The notes under the pieces are model-generated. The model was not told the DNA's origin, did no database searches, and saw nothing but the letters and a program-made list of their open reading frames with translations. Positions 49,401 through 60,396 of a stretch of DNA of 64,000 nucleotides are shown here, piece by piece; the first letter of the stretch is position 1; each line of letters opens with the position of its first letter. The DNA lies in assembly GCA_020466095.1 (NCBI GenBank), contig CM035807.1, positions 76,414,004 through 76,478,003 of the forward strand, given 5' to 3'. Both the position numbers and the translations under genes were made by a program. The DNA is from Chlorops oryzae (taxonomy: Eukaryota; Arthropoda; Insecta; Diptera; Chloropidae).

Positions 49401-49535
49401 GGGGTCTTCCCTTGATCGTGAAAATATCGAAAAAGTGGAAATATGTAAAATTTTTCATACAAAACTTCGTTCATTAATTTCAAAGAATTCTTTATTAACG
49501 AGTTTTCAAAGTTGTCTAGTTTAAGGGAAGACCTC
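49401..49535. mobile_element. Small TA-flanked MITE (GGGGTCTTCCCTT)
   Basis: GGGGTCTTCCCTTGA on the left faces TAAGGGAAGACCTC on the right (one mismatch in the outer 13). TA borders both (49399-49400, 49536-49537). 135 bp, non-coding. Confidence 0.6.
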
Positions 49536-49571
49536 TACCAAGTTATTCATAATTTTAAATTTAACACATTA

Positions 49572-49668
49572 GGTCTGTTCCCGTACTGCACAAAACTGCG
49601 CAATTTTTTTGAAAACTGTATGAAAATTGGGCAAAATTGGGCAGTTTCGTGCAGTACGGGAACAGACC
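49572..49668. mobile_element. 97-bp palindromic MITE
   Basis: GGTCTGTTCCCGTACTGCAC continues to CAAAACTG on the left and is inverted on the right with one substitution (a G for A) in about 28 bp. TA on both sides (49570-49571, 49669-49670). The whole element can fold as one hairpin. Confidence 0.75.
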
Positions 49669-50120
49669 TACGATATAGTTTAATTGTCAAATTTTCATAC
49701 AAAAATTTAATTTAAACAGTGTTTTAAATTTAAAATTTGATTATGAACATTCATAAATGTTTTAGATAAGATATTCAGGAGGTTCATAAGTGCTCTATTT
49801 GCGAACTCTGAGTGGGCGTGGCACAAAAAAATGGGTATGGCAGCATTTTTATGTTAAGTTTTTTGAATTTTGTAGCACAAAAACTCCTTGCACCAAAACT
49901 TTGCAAAAATTTGGGTCCCCATTTATATCGGGTGGGTTTTTGGGTGGTTTGATCTCTACAATTATTTCAAAATGTCTTAATTAAATGCAAAGAAACGTCC
50001 ATGCCAAGTTTCATTACTCTAAGGCAGCTCCTACTATGTATGTACAAGCAATGTATGGAGCCGAAGCACTGTGCGACAGAACGAAAGACAGTCAGACAGA
50101 TAGACATGGCTCAATCCAAC

Positions 50121-52249
50121 GTACTAGTGACACTTACTATTTCCATACAAAACATGCACTCTCTGTCTCGAGTCGTTCTGGACTTCACCAAACAGACGGA
50201 CAAACGCAATTAATATTCTGCACAGAGTGCATCCCATATAAAAAGATCATTTAAAAATATATGAAAACTAATTAAAGATCGTGCATAATTCCCAAAAACT
50301 CTGACATTTTTATAAATGGACGCTTCCAGGAATACATTCATAAGCCAACCTGTTTTTTTTTTTTCTTTCTTTAATATTCCACAAATTCTTTGCAAGTCCA
50401 AATGAATGCGATTTCTTTTGTTGCTTCTTTGCAAGAATTACAAAAACATAAGCACATCATACGAGACTGGCTCAGAACAGGCACATGCCTGAGAATCGTA
50501 ATTAAATGCTGCTCAGGTGTGAAGTCGCCTTAATTTATGAGACACAAATAATATTTTAGCTGTCATAAAACGAAGGTAAAAACACCAAACGAAACGAAAC
50601 GAGACGAAAGAAAAAGGTCCTAAGGGCAGCAGTTGATGCATTAAGGTAAAAAACTAAGCTCGCATACAAGAAGGTAACTAAATTGAGTTGAAGATTGCAT
50701 TGAACTCGTTTTGGCCTTTGGCGAAAAAAAAAACAAGAAAAAAAAAACACCGAGAAACAAAATGTTTCCAAGACGCCTACAAGGTGCTTATCATTGTAGT
50801 AAGTGGGCTAGACAGACACACCGAGTTTCGCAGAAACCGAAAAATTGCATTTGGGTTCGACTAAACGAAGTTTAGACTTTATATCTTAAGTCCCCGTTTT
50901 GACCGGATGACTTCAATAGTAATCGGCGAAGTTACATCATCGGTTTCGACAGATTACCTGCAAAATCATCTTGGGCATACAATTCAGATCGTCTATTCTT
51001 TAGTCTCCCTTGAATCTCTATCCAGTTCTCGCAGACGCATTACTCATGCTATTTACTTGGCCTTAAGTGAAAAATTGATCAATAAAATGTTCCTTAAATT
51101 GTAGTTATTTATAGACGGCCTCTCTACTTAGTTGCTTGATTGTGTCACACTTAATGGTGGCAGCCACACTAACCTAATCTAACCTAGGTATTTATAGAAT
51201 TTTCATTCGAAGGACGTCCATACGTGCATACATTTGCGAATCAAAATAAAATATCCATTACATATATCTAATATTTTTAGCCGATAGGCTTGAAAAAAGA
51301 AAACTCTTTGTCCATACGTAAATCAGTTTAACCCTAAAGCGCTCCTATATTTTTGTGTTTTGCGAACCTATTTGTGAAATTCCCCAACTGACAGCTTTTC
51401 ACTTCGAATTGTCTACCTCCGGAGGCTCACTTACATGACGGACAGGTTACTCCAACAAGTTTGCATCCTACGCATGCCACTTTGTTGCAGTGTATTTTTG
51501 TTTTTGTTTTTTTTTTCTTATTTTCAATTTTTCGTTGAAGAGCTCTCGCAGTTAAAAATGGGAAGTCCGACCAGTTCCATGAGCTCCTCCTTTATCTCAA
51601 CTCGAAAATCCTACCTCACATGCGCTCATCCGTCCGTCCTATCGCCAATTGTTCATCCGTTCGTTCGTTCGGTCGTGCGTGCGTGCGTGAACGCGTTCGT
51701 GTGTCTATGGCATAAACGCCTCGTTTTTACAAAATACGCACATAATTACTATCGCACTATATAATTAAATTGACAGTTAAAGTGGAATTACGACGATAGG
51801 CCTAAAGTTCTATTTATGAATGAATCAGGTTATTTATCAAAATTTTACGAGAGAGAGGATAATCATTCATGGAATTTATTGCGAGGTTAAATTTTTTTTG
51901 CGTTTTAGTTTTTCCTCTTGCTTTTTGAGTGCGCGTTCGAATATTTCGTATACGAGCTTGTCACACATTAGTATAGGAACACCATTTCCACCATTTATGT
52001 CTTCCTCTTTTTAAGTAAGCCAAATAATCACAATTTCCGTTCGTGTTTGCTCTCCACTTTACTACTATCTTGAGCCAACAGAAACCGGTAATAAGGTTTT
52101 ACTGTGCTTTATTCAACTATCTTCCATCAAACAGTACTATTCAAAACCATCGTCAACTCTCAAAAGGTTCATTTATTTGACGTCATTCTATGAGCATTCA
52201 GCAATCATCCCTCATGCGAGCAGCGAAAACTTTATTCCGTCATTTCATC
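50121..52249. other. No gene seen
   Basis: CGTTCGTTCG/GCGTGCGTGC repeats at about 51.66-51.71 kb. Otherwise plain AT-rich DNA up to the U6 promoter. The last 100 bases (GACGTCATTCTATGAG and on) recur upstream of the second U6 gene. Confidence 0.45.
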
Positions 52250-52293
52250 TTATAATTCGGTGGTATATTTTGCAAAAAGCGTACGTATAAATA
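52250..52293 (+). promoter_or_regulatory. U6 promoter: PSEA and TATA, copy 1
   Basis: TTATAATTCGGTGGTATATT (PSEA-like, from -66) and TATAAATA at 52286-52293 (-30 to -23). In flies the PSEA plus TATA combination directs RNA polymerase III to U6 genes. Spacing is identical in the second copy. Confidence 0.85.
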
Positions 52294-52315
52294 CGAAATT
52301 TTTTAAGCTACACTC

Positions 52316-52332
52316 GTTCTTGCTTCGGCAGA

Positions 52333-52372
<40 letters not shown>

Positions 52373-52422
52373 GGCCCCTGCGCAAGGATGACACGCAAAA
52401 TCGTGAAGCGTTCCACATTTTT
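52316..52422 (+). ncRNA. U6: U6 spliceosomal snRNA, copy 1
   Basis: This 107-nt gene encodes U6, the catalytic core RNA of the major spliceosome, which pairs with U4, U2 and the 5' splice site in the nucleus. It begins with the 5' stem GTTCTTGCTTCGGCAGAAC and contains the invariant ACAGAGA box (52356-52362) and the AGC triad (52368-52370). It continues through CGCAAGGATGACACGC, the internal stem-loop, to GTTCCACA and a T run. All expected elements are intact. The promoter has PSEA and TATA at canonical distances, and the T7 run serves as polymerase III terminator. It is identical to the copy at 53310, and flanks are also similar, so the two arose by tandem duplication or are kept alike by gene conversion. 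Confidence 0.98.
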
Positions 52423-52424
52423 TT
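52418..52424 (+). terminator. Pol III T7 terminator
   Basis: Seven T residues following GTTCCACA. The mature 3' end falls within the run. Confidence 0.9.
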
Positions 52425-52659
52425 GCAAATATTTTGTTCTTAGATATTATACTGCAATGCCTGCATTGTACAGTGGAACGCAATTATAAATTTCATGGCC
52501 GAAAAACAAAACAAGGCGATCGAAGAGCATTAAAAATTAAAAATTTTTTTAATAAATGCAAAAAATAAATTAAAAAACAATATTTAAAAAAAAATATGTA
52601 CATATAAGTATTTAAAATAAATAAGTACTTATATTAAAAAATTAAAAAATAAATATGTA

Positions 52660-52845
52660 CAGTAAAATATGGATATAAAGGATCCCTGAAATAATGAACA
52701 ACTGGAAGAAGTGAACGCTTTTTTGTTACAGGGACTTTTCTAAATAATCAGGCCTTAAGAGAGGGGGTTGGGAAAGGGGAATTTTCCGCCGGGCCCGAAC
52801 TTTCTGAAGGGACCCACATTTGGGAATGAGTGAAAAATGAAATCA
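52660..52845 (+). mobile_element. Pogo-like MITE in U6 spacer
   Basis: TA|CAGTAAAATATGGATATA, then GATCCCTGAAAT, GTGAACGCTTTTTTGTTACA and GAGAGGGGGT match the element at 39972. The right terminus is lost or too decayed, so the right limit is approximate. It occupies spacer DNA between the first U6 gene and the U6 relic. Confidence 0.55.
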
Positions 52846-52993
52846 ACGATAGAGTACGTTGGCGGCTCTTATATATATAATATTTTGCAATACAATACGA
52901 ATGTCAACCTTCGAATAAGAATATTGAAATATTCGGCACGTTAAAGACAGCTTTATGACGCTATTCAAGGCAAAAGCTCCGTGAAATTTGCCA

Positions 52994-53113
52994 TTTATAA
53001 TTTCGGAAAATTTAGAGAATAGCGTACATTTAATATTCTAAAGTAAAGCAAATCGTTTTTTAACGTACATTGTTTTGTTCGGCAGATACGAATACTGAAA
53101 AATGGAACGATAC
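52994..53113 (+). pseudogene. Decayed U6 unit (promoter plus 5' half)
   Basis: TTGTTTTGTTCGGCAG, then ATACTGAAAAATGGAACGATA (53070-53113), aligns with the U6 5' stem and the bases before the ACAGAGA box, with several substitutions and small deletions. Upstream, AATCGTTTTTTAACGTACATT resembles the U6 leader (AAATTTTTTAAGCTACATT), and TTATAATTTCGG at about 52995 resembles the PSEA, some 9 bases too far away. The ACAGAGA box and everything 3' of it are absent. No TATA at the right place. Best read as a third, dead array member. Confidence 0.6.
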
Positions 53114-53243
53114 GAATACGATAGTGGCCATATTCGTGGCATATACTTTAATAAAAACTCTTTGCAGTACTATACAAAACCTTCGTTAAGTATGAAAAGG
53201 TTCATTTATTTGACGTCATTTTATGACACACCGTCATTTCATC

Positions 53244-53287
53244 TTATAATTCGGTGGTACGTTTTCCAAAAAGCGTACGTATAAGTA
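53244..53287 (+). promoter_or_regulatory. U6 promoter: PSEA and TATA, copy 2
   Basis: TTATAATTCGGTGGTACGTT from 53244 (-66) and TATAAGTA at 53280-53287 (-30 to -23). The TATA differs by one base from copy 1 (G for A), and the PSEA differs at its 3' side. Confidence 0.85.
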
Positions 53288-53309
53288 CGAAATTTTTTAA
53301 GCTACATTC

Positions 53310-53326
53310 GTTCTTGCTTCGGCAGA

Positions 53327-53366
<40 letters not shown>

Positions 53367-53416
53367 GGCCCCTGCGCAAGGATGACACGCAAAATCGTGA
53401 AGCGTTCCACATTTTT
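53310..53416 (+). ncRNA. U6: U6 spliceosomal snRNA, copy 2
   Basis: The 107 nt are base-for-base the same as the copy 994 bp upstream, with the 5' stem-loop, ACAGAGA box, AGC triad, internal stem-loop and T-rich 3' end intact. About 100 bases downstream (TGCAAATATTTTGTTCTTAG onward to GAGCATTAAA) are nearly identical between the copies. Promoter spacing is also the same. Both copies look functional. The 3' flank similarity, well beyond the RNA, argues for segmental duplication or conversion rather than retroposition, which would carry neither promoter nor flank. Confidence 0.98.
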
Positions 53417-53418
53417 TT
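53412..53418 (+). terminator. Pol III T7 terminator
   Basis: Same seven-T run as copy 1. Confidence 0.9.
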
Positions 53419-53519
53419 GCAAATATTTTGTTCTTAGATATTATACTGCAATGCCTGCATTGTACAGTGGAACGCAACTATAAATTTTATGCCCGAAAAA
53501 ACAAAATATGGCGATCGCA

Positions 53520-54045
53520 GAGCATTAAAATTAAAAAAAAAAAACACTTTTAAATAAATTTAAAAATTATTTAAAAAAATTATATAAAAAAATTAATTAA
53601 ATAAAATTAATTTTACAAAAATTTAAGAAAATATATTAAATAATATTTTTTTTTAATAATTAAGTACAATAGAACAAAAAATAAAAAAAAAAATAAGTTT
53701 AAAAAAATAAATTTAAACAAATAAATAAAAAAAATTCAAAAAAACTTTAAACAAATTTTTTTAATTTAAAAAAATTTGTTCATTAAAACAAATAATCAAA
53801 AAGAAATAAAACAAATAAATTTAAAAGAATACTTAATAAAAAATAAATCAATTTAAAAAAATTTTAAAAAAATAAAAAATAAAAAAAATATATATAACAG
53901 TAAATATATTAAGCTAAAAAAAATTATTAAAAAAAATTTTTTTAACCAAACAAATTTTTTTAACAACATTTTTTTAAATAAAAACATTAAAAAAAAAATA
54001 AAAATAAGTATTAAAAAAATTCTCTCCATCTCTCCTTTATTCAAA
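53520..54045. repeat. A/T-only low-complexity tract
   Basis: More than 500 bases almost entirely A and T, with irregular TAAA/TTTAAA units, just 3' of the second U6 unit. A shorter tract of the same kind (about 52525-52660) follows the first unit, so it was probably part of the duplicated unit and then grew. Confidence 0.8.
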
Positions 54046-55645
54046 AAAAATTGTGACGACAAATTTAGCGATGTTAACGTTATTTGGGAATGTACAGCTG
54101 ATTATGCCATGGCGAATTGGACCTTATTTATTTTAATTTTGTGGCCTATGGGAGCTACTACCGCGCGCTGGTGCACTATAAAGTTAAGAGAGGCTCATTG
54201 AAAATTTTATTATCCGTTTAAGTATTCACTTTCAAATTATAAAATTAACGATTCAGCAAAAAGAGGGTTTAATGGCTTCAATTGTGGTTAAGGGGGGCGA
54301 AAAAATGGTCGAAAAACAGAAGAACTTGAGCGCAAAGTTGCAGTTGCGGGACTGGCTAGCAACACGCAAGGCAACTTGCAACTTTGGACAAAAAAGTTTA
54401 ATGAATCTTGACCAATGTAGCCTAATGAGTTTAACAATCTAAATCATCGTTTCCCCCTGCCATATGTATGATGTACGGAAACTTAATGCTGAAGTAATTA
54501 AAACAAAATCGCGCACAGCACTTTCCTCATTTATTACCGTCTTATCAAGCTCGAATTACGGTGATGACAGCTGGTGTATATGCAATTATGTATGTATGTA
54601 TGTATGTTGTAATTAGAAAGAGGAAATCGGTTTTTCTACACAAACTAATATTCGATTGGCAATTAGATAAACGAGCATAGTCAATCGTGATGAAATTAAT
54701 AGCTTCTCATACAAAATTGCGACGGAACTATCAACTTACGAGAGATAATTAATTGCGAAATTAATTTAAGTACATAGCTTAATTGAATAAATAATGTAAA
54801 TTAATATGAGAAGCCCAATGCCCTTTTTTTTTAACGGATACATAGTAAAAAAAAAGTTTAAATTTAATACCAATTTTGGTGTTTATATATAATAATGCCA
54901 AAAAGGAATTAAATTAAAACCATAATGAGAGTCTTGTTAGAATAATTCACTGTTTCTTTTTTGGTTTTTTGTTTTTTGTTTATAAAAAGTCTTTTGTTCA
55001 ACTAAGTGTTTTTCATGTAAAACTTAAACCTTAAAAAGTTATTTCATTATCCGTTTCTATTTTTATTTTGTTCCTGAAGATGCTCTTCGAAGAAGGGCGA
55101 AATATCGAACATTCAAAATATAAATAAAAATATCACTTTGGACCTTAAGCTCGAATTAACGCCGGAAAATCATTAAAACGATTTTTCACATAATGATCAA
55201 AATATCAACGAAAGGTCGAACAACACATATCGAATACTAAAACCTTTTTGGTTCAAATAAAGGGAGAGAAAAAATGGAGAATTTTTTTGTATGAATTATT
55301 TAAAAAAAAATGTATGTATAGAGCAAAAAAAAATGAGATATATTGCCTAAAAATCTGGTGCCGGCGAGTTCAACCCCCGTTCAGGCAAGCGTCAATTTTA
55401 TTTTTTTTTTTTAGGAATAAGTAGATAATAATAATATATTAAACCGATAGCCCTGGCAGCTAGTGGTTTAAGGAATTCGTTATAAGGTAAGGTTAAGATT
55501 GATTATAATAAATAAAAATAATAAATTATAATAAAAAGCTTAGAGGAAAAAAAAGCTTGCAACCAAAAATTTTAAACAAGAAAGATTCCAAGCAGAACTC
55601 GGAGGAATTCTTGAAACAGCATGAAACACGTTTTTGAAGGAAGGA
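54046..55645. other. No gene seen
   Basis: ATGTATGT microsatellite at 54.59-54.61 kb. Possible tRNA-box-like strings near 55.37 kb (GCCGGCGAGTTCAACCC) and 55.46 kb, too weak to call. Confidence 0.4.
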
Positions 55646-55802
55646 CAGTGCCGTAGCAACCATAGGGGCAAGAGGGGGCTTTGCCTCCCCCCACGCATTT
55701 TTGTTTTTGCCCATGAATAAAATTGAAAAAATAATTTTTCCCCCCACGCAAATTGGAAAAATAATTTTCCCCCTCACGCAAAACAGAATTGCTACGGCAC
55801 TG
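55646..55802. mobile_element. hAT MITE, perfect 8-bp duplication
   Basis: CAGTGCCGTAGCAA on the left and TTGCTACGGCACTG on the right. AGGAAGGA is present exactly on both sides (55638-55645, 55803-55810). The 157-bp interior holds direct repeats of CCCCCACGCAAA and AATAATTTTCCCCC. The perfect duplication suggests a recent insertion. Confidence 0.9.
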
Positions 55803-55810
55803 AGGAAGGA

Positions 55811-58800
55811 TCAAGATACTTCAATTTATGGCAGGAAACCATGTTTTCTCCTTCCCCGGTAGATAAATTTTTCCTTAAAGTTCAAAATTTACTTTACTTT
55901 TTTCAAGCCCCAATATTTTTCCACAAATTTTTTTCACCTTCGACACGATTCGAACTCGGGCCTTTCAGAATGCTAAGCAAAAACGCTAACAAGAGATATC
56001 ATTCGCGCGTACTCGATTTATTATATGAACTTTCGCTATATAATCGCGAGAACAATTTGACAATTTGAGAATTTTGTTCGTTTTTGGCATTATTTAAAAC
56101 CAAAAGGTATTAAAATAAAACTTTTTGGTATTGAAATTGAAATTGAATACTAAAAAGATTTAATCTTATACCGATTGGTTTTAATTATAAACCTTTAGTT
56201 TTTACTGTGTAGTTAAACTTTATCTCATAGTTTCAGTTGTCTAAGCCGGTCTAAAAAAAAGCAACAAAAATGTCGATTTAGGTTTTTGAAAAGACCACTA
56301 AAAATTTCCCTTCGTCTTCTTCAATTGCTGTAGACTTTTACGCTCTTCTGCCGCCTCATTAATTTCCTCCCTCTTGGTCTAAAATGAAAATCTATTAGGT
56401 AGTCTTTTTCTTTTTACAATTCGCAACACTTCATAAAGTTTTGTCTGCATATTAACTGTTTTCATGGTGCACTCATGATTACCCTTAAATGAAATTCTGA
56501 GCATGTTTGCTTTTATTTTTCCTAATAAATGTTTATTTATCGCCGAATGTAAATTCGTTGCGCATGCGTGACTTCGCATAATTGCGCATTGTTCATACAG
56601 TGTTGCGGGCACAACATTGTCTATGGAGAACAACGGCGCGCCGCGGCGTGAGAGACAAAAAGAGGAAAACGAATGCAAATTTGCCATTTGCCATTTGCGA
56701 TTTGCTGTTCACTGTTCGCTGTTTGCTGTTTGCACGTGCTCTAATTTGTGTTGTACAAGTTTTTGTTGTCGGAGCAGCAGCGAGCAGCAAACAACAGCAA
56801 TGTGCCACAAATGTGCAGCAAATGTGTCGCATGAGTTTTTTTGCATTATGCCCAAAAGGCTGCGCTCGATGTACCACGCATGCGTAAACATCGCATTGCA
56901 GTTTATGCCGCAGCAGTTTTGTGTTTTCCTTTCGTTTTGTTTCGTTTTAAAACAACTTGACTTTGAGTTTTTTCACACGTCCTGCTATTTTGCATGCGCA
57001 GCATAAGTCTGCTTCATTATTCCGCCGTTGAAATAAATAATCGCTGGCTGCGCATAAACTGATGGTTCTTCATCACTTGCTTCATTTTTTGTTCTACGCT
57101 TTTTTGTTTTGATTTTAATTTTTCGCTTTATGTGGAATTGTTTTCACATTGATTGCGATTTGATAGCAATATTTTTTTTTTCATTTTTCTTTTTATTTAT
57201 TTATTTATTATTATTATTGTTATTTTTGTGTTTTCTATTTGACGAGTGGTCAGCTATCAATTGAGTATGAAAAAAAAAAAAAAAAACATTGGCGCCATTG
57301 TATCAATTGGTTCGATTCCTTTTGAGTTCGATTCTTGCTAACTTGAATTTTCTTTTAAGCAGCTATCAGTCTATCTTATCGTTAATTTAATGCCCAACCT
57401 TAACGTTTCTTATTAAAGTTCAAATACGGACGGTTTGTGCCTTTTTGTTTCTCTCGCGTTAATGGAAATTTCATTTTTATGGCGAAGCGCTTGATATCAA
57501 TAATTTCTTCGAATCGATTGAAAAACCAAAAGCTCATTTTTCGCCCCCAAAGCAAATCTAATCGAAATTTTGTTAGATTAAATGCTGCCAGGTTGTTATT
57601 ATAGTCTCTGGAAAGTTTGCTAATTTTTTCGTATTCAATCATGCATAATTATATTTCTAATGACATCAGTCATGAGTGGACAATCTCGCTCAAAGAGACC
57701 TTCATAAAATGGTAAGAAAAATGGTCAAGCATTTTTGATAAATTGAACATTCATTCGCAGTTATGAGGACGGTCAAAACTGCACCAAAAAAAAAAAAACG
57801 GCGCAAAAATCTTTCACAAAAATAATCAACACTATTCTAAATTAATATTCCCCGCGATTTTTTTTTTCCTAGAAATTTTTCTCCGCGGAAGAAAGAAGTG
57901 ATCTAAGCATCAAAAAATAATGCGATGACCTCTGCTAAGAAATGTTTGAACTTCTTGCTCTCTTTATATTCGCTTCCCAGTGTGCTTTGAAGGCAGAACT
58001 TTTTTCAAATCCGCTCGCAAAAATTGCCCGGGAGCATTTAGAATCGGGCTGAATATCGGTTCGACAGTGCTTTTATCCGAGGAGTACTGGGCATCATCAT
58101 TGGGCAAAAAAAGCCTAAGCGTTGTTGCCCTCTCACAATCTTTTCCAATGTACAAATTGCACAAAAACCGAACTGAATAGATTTCGACCTATCAAGAGAC
58201 CTTGACACAATTTCTGTGTACAAAATAGAAGTAGAAAATCATCAAGAATAAAACAATAGGAACAATCTGAGAGAAAAACAATCCTCCCATCCGGTATTAT
58301 ATATTGCACCTGCCGCTGCACCCAACCAAATGAATTTCTGAATGAAATAAAAAAAAGAAGAAAACAACGCTACCCATCCACCCACACATCTGCGGCACGA
58401 GATGAAGAAAACAAAACAGATTAAATGAATGAAACGACATTAAGTAATTTGCCTAAATTAACGACAATTGACAGTCGGCATCGGATCGCCGGATCGTCGG
58501 ATCGAGTCGCAGCGTGGCTTCTGGTAAAAATTTTCCGTCGCAAAATCATTTAAATTGCGGTTGATTAGACAAAACCGCAGCCTCGGCGCAGTGCCTTCAC
58601 TTCAAACAGCGTCAACAGAGACAAATTAAGTTTCATTAATTCGCATCGCAACGTCTAATCGGCGGGCAACAGCATCGCAACATCGCGATACATCGTCGCA
58701 GATAGATTTGTTGCCAGTCAGCTTAACATCGAAACGGGAAGATCTATAAATCTCTGTTGCAGATAGAAAGATAACCGTGTTAGTTGGCTAGAAGAGACAG

Positions 58801-59747
58801 AGCAATGAATTTATTTAATTTTTTTTTTCTTTTTTGGAAATGTGAGCCTTTGAAGGCAAGGTGGGCGAAAAAGTTTGTTAAAGCGTTAGGGAAAGAAGTA
58901 CAAATGTAGAAAAATTTTTCCTTGGGGAAGATCAAGGCATTATAAGGCCATATATCAGTCTAATAATTTCAATTCATTGAAGCCTCTTTGAACTGGATCT
59001 TTATGTTTTGCATAGGACTTGAAAACCTTAGTTTAGATCAACGTAGACATAAATTGCTAATCAAAAAGCTTTGTTAAACTTTGCTAAACTTTTTAGCTAC
59101 TTGCCCTAAATTTGATGCAAAAGCGACTTAAAAAGATTTTTCCAAAATCATTATTTTGAATTGAGAGACTTTCTTCAAACATTAGTTAGATAACATTCTT
59201 TTCTTTTATGATTTAAGTATGGATTCTCAACAGTTTCGGGCAACGTTCCTTAAATTTGTCAGCAAGTAAAGGCCAGCATTACCTTTATCGTATGCACCAG
59301 AAATAAACTACGAGTTAAACCATATTGGTATGGAGCCAATCAATTTTTAATTATATGTACATATGAAAAGTAAAGTATATACAATTTAGAAATCTGAAAA
59401 AGTTACCCCGTTTTTGGCAAGAACTAGACTACGTCACTGCTTTGCATAATGAATTTAAATTGATAAGATCCTCATGTCGATTTAATTTATAAGTTTTCAT
59501 TGTTATTTCTTAATTTTTATCTTGGAATTCTGTTTATAATAATAAATTTAAGCAACGACATCAAAGACCTGCGATCAATGGTTCCAATTTAAATAACTAA
59601 TCAGGCCTGATTTTAGCGATTGCAATCGGGAGTTTATTTGAGAAACAAGAAGAAGATAAAATAAGAAGAAAATAGAAAAAATTTAAAGAAATGTTTTTCG
59701 AACGAATCCATTGAAGGTTCTAGGTAAATTTTTCATTTCTTTATAAT
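55811..59747. other. No gene seen; possible regulatory patch
   Basis: The region 56.56-57.06 kb is GC-richer, with TTTGCCATTTGCC and CTGTTTGCTG quasi-repeats and AACAACAGC/GCAGCAGC motifs, and might be a leader or enhancer. Near 58.03-58.05 kb a fragment of the Harbinger-like MITE end remains (AGAATCGGGCTG). 58.46-58.72 kb has repeated GGATCG and CATCGC motifs. No exon structure. Confidence 0.35.
55935..56010 (-). mobile_element. Possible tRNA-derived SINE head
   Basis: On the minus strand GTTAGCGTTTTTGCTTAGCA precedes CCCGAGTTCGAATCGTG, which resembles a tRNA B box (GTTCGAATC). It does not fold into a full tRNA by eye. Could be a SINE head or a coincidence. Confidence 0.3.
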
Positions 59748-59905
59748 GCGAAACAGAGTGTAATGTTCCAAGCCTATCATTGGTTTCTCAAAAATCGTAT
59801 GTTAGGGGCATACTTACTACATAAAAGGACATGCAGTCACACAAACACAAGAAAACCTCTCGTGGTATCACAATGGGCCGGTAAACGGCCTAAGTGGCAG
59901 CCACT
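59748..59905 (+). mobile_element. SINE body, 5'-truncated
   Basis: From GCGAAACAGAGTG through ATGTTCCAAGCC, AAAATCGTATGTTAGG, CTCGTGGTATCA and GGGCCGGTAAACGGCC to AGTGGCAGCCACT it matches the body of the SINE at 36685-36935. The tRNA-like head is missing, as in 5'-truncated copies made by LINE machinery. Confidence 0.7.
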
Positions 59906-60396
59906 CCAATATAAAAATTTTTTTTCCGGTATGGGTCTCGCCCTCTGCAGAGTAGGCAATGCGACCGTGTCAGATCTATGTTATTGTGCCAATTGGCTCG
60001 ATTTAATTTGATTATTCAATTATGTCCTCAGCCTTCCTTATGAAGGAGAGGACATTCCGGTAAGTTAGCTCATCATGGCATAGGAAGGGTTTATACAATA
60101 TACACATAAATACGTTGAAAGAACGTAGTCGATGAAATAAATGGCTCGAATTTTAAGGTTTTTAGAATGATTTCATTTTTCCAAATTAAGCTCGGAAATT
60201 TCAAGGGGAGCCTCTTCGCTTTGGTCGTATTAAACGGATTTATTAAATGTTTCTTTTTCGTACTTTCGAGTTTGAAAAAGCTGCTTTAAATTCTCATAAT
60301 TATCTTCATGGGCCAAATGGTACACCGGTAGTTGTGCTACTGATACTTTATATACATAATTGATGTTGTGTATTACTTATAACAATATGTAATACC
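59906..60396. other. No gene seen
   Basis: Plain AT-rich DNA between the SINE body and a hAT foldback element. Confidence 0.4.

Larger units (their letters stand above)
49063..50120 (+). repeat. Possible decayed family A copy 5
   Basis: Head-like AAATAAGGGTGTATTGTC near 49.06 kb and a GACAGTCAGACAGATAGAC run near 50.09 kb are in the order expected for family A. In between lie AAGTGGGCGTGGC-like text (49.81 kb) and two small MITEs. Alignment is weak. Confidence 0.35.

Noticed and set aside
53853..54062. A minus-strand 69-codon frame rich in Phe, Leu and Lys.
   Set aside because: Low-complexity A/T-only DNA next to the U6 array gives such frames by composition.
55366..55385. GAGTTCAACCCCCG as a tRNA B box.
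   Set aside because: No A box at the right distance upstream and no cloverleaf by eye.
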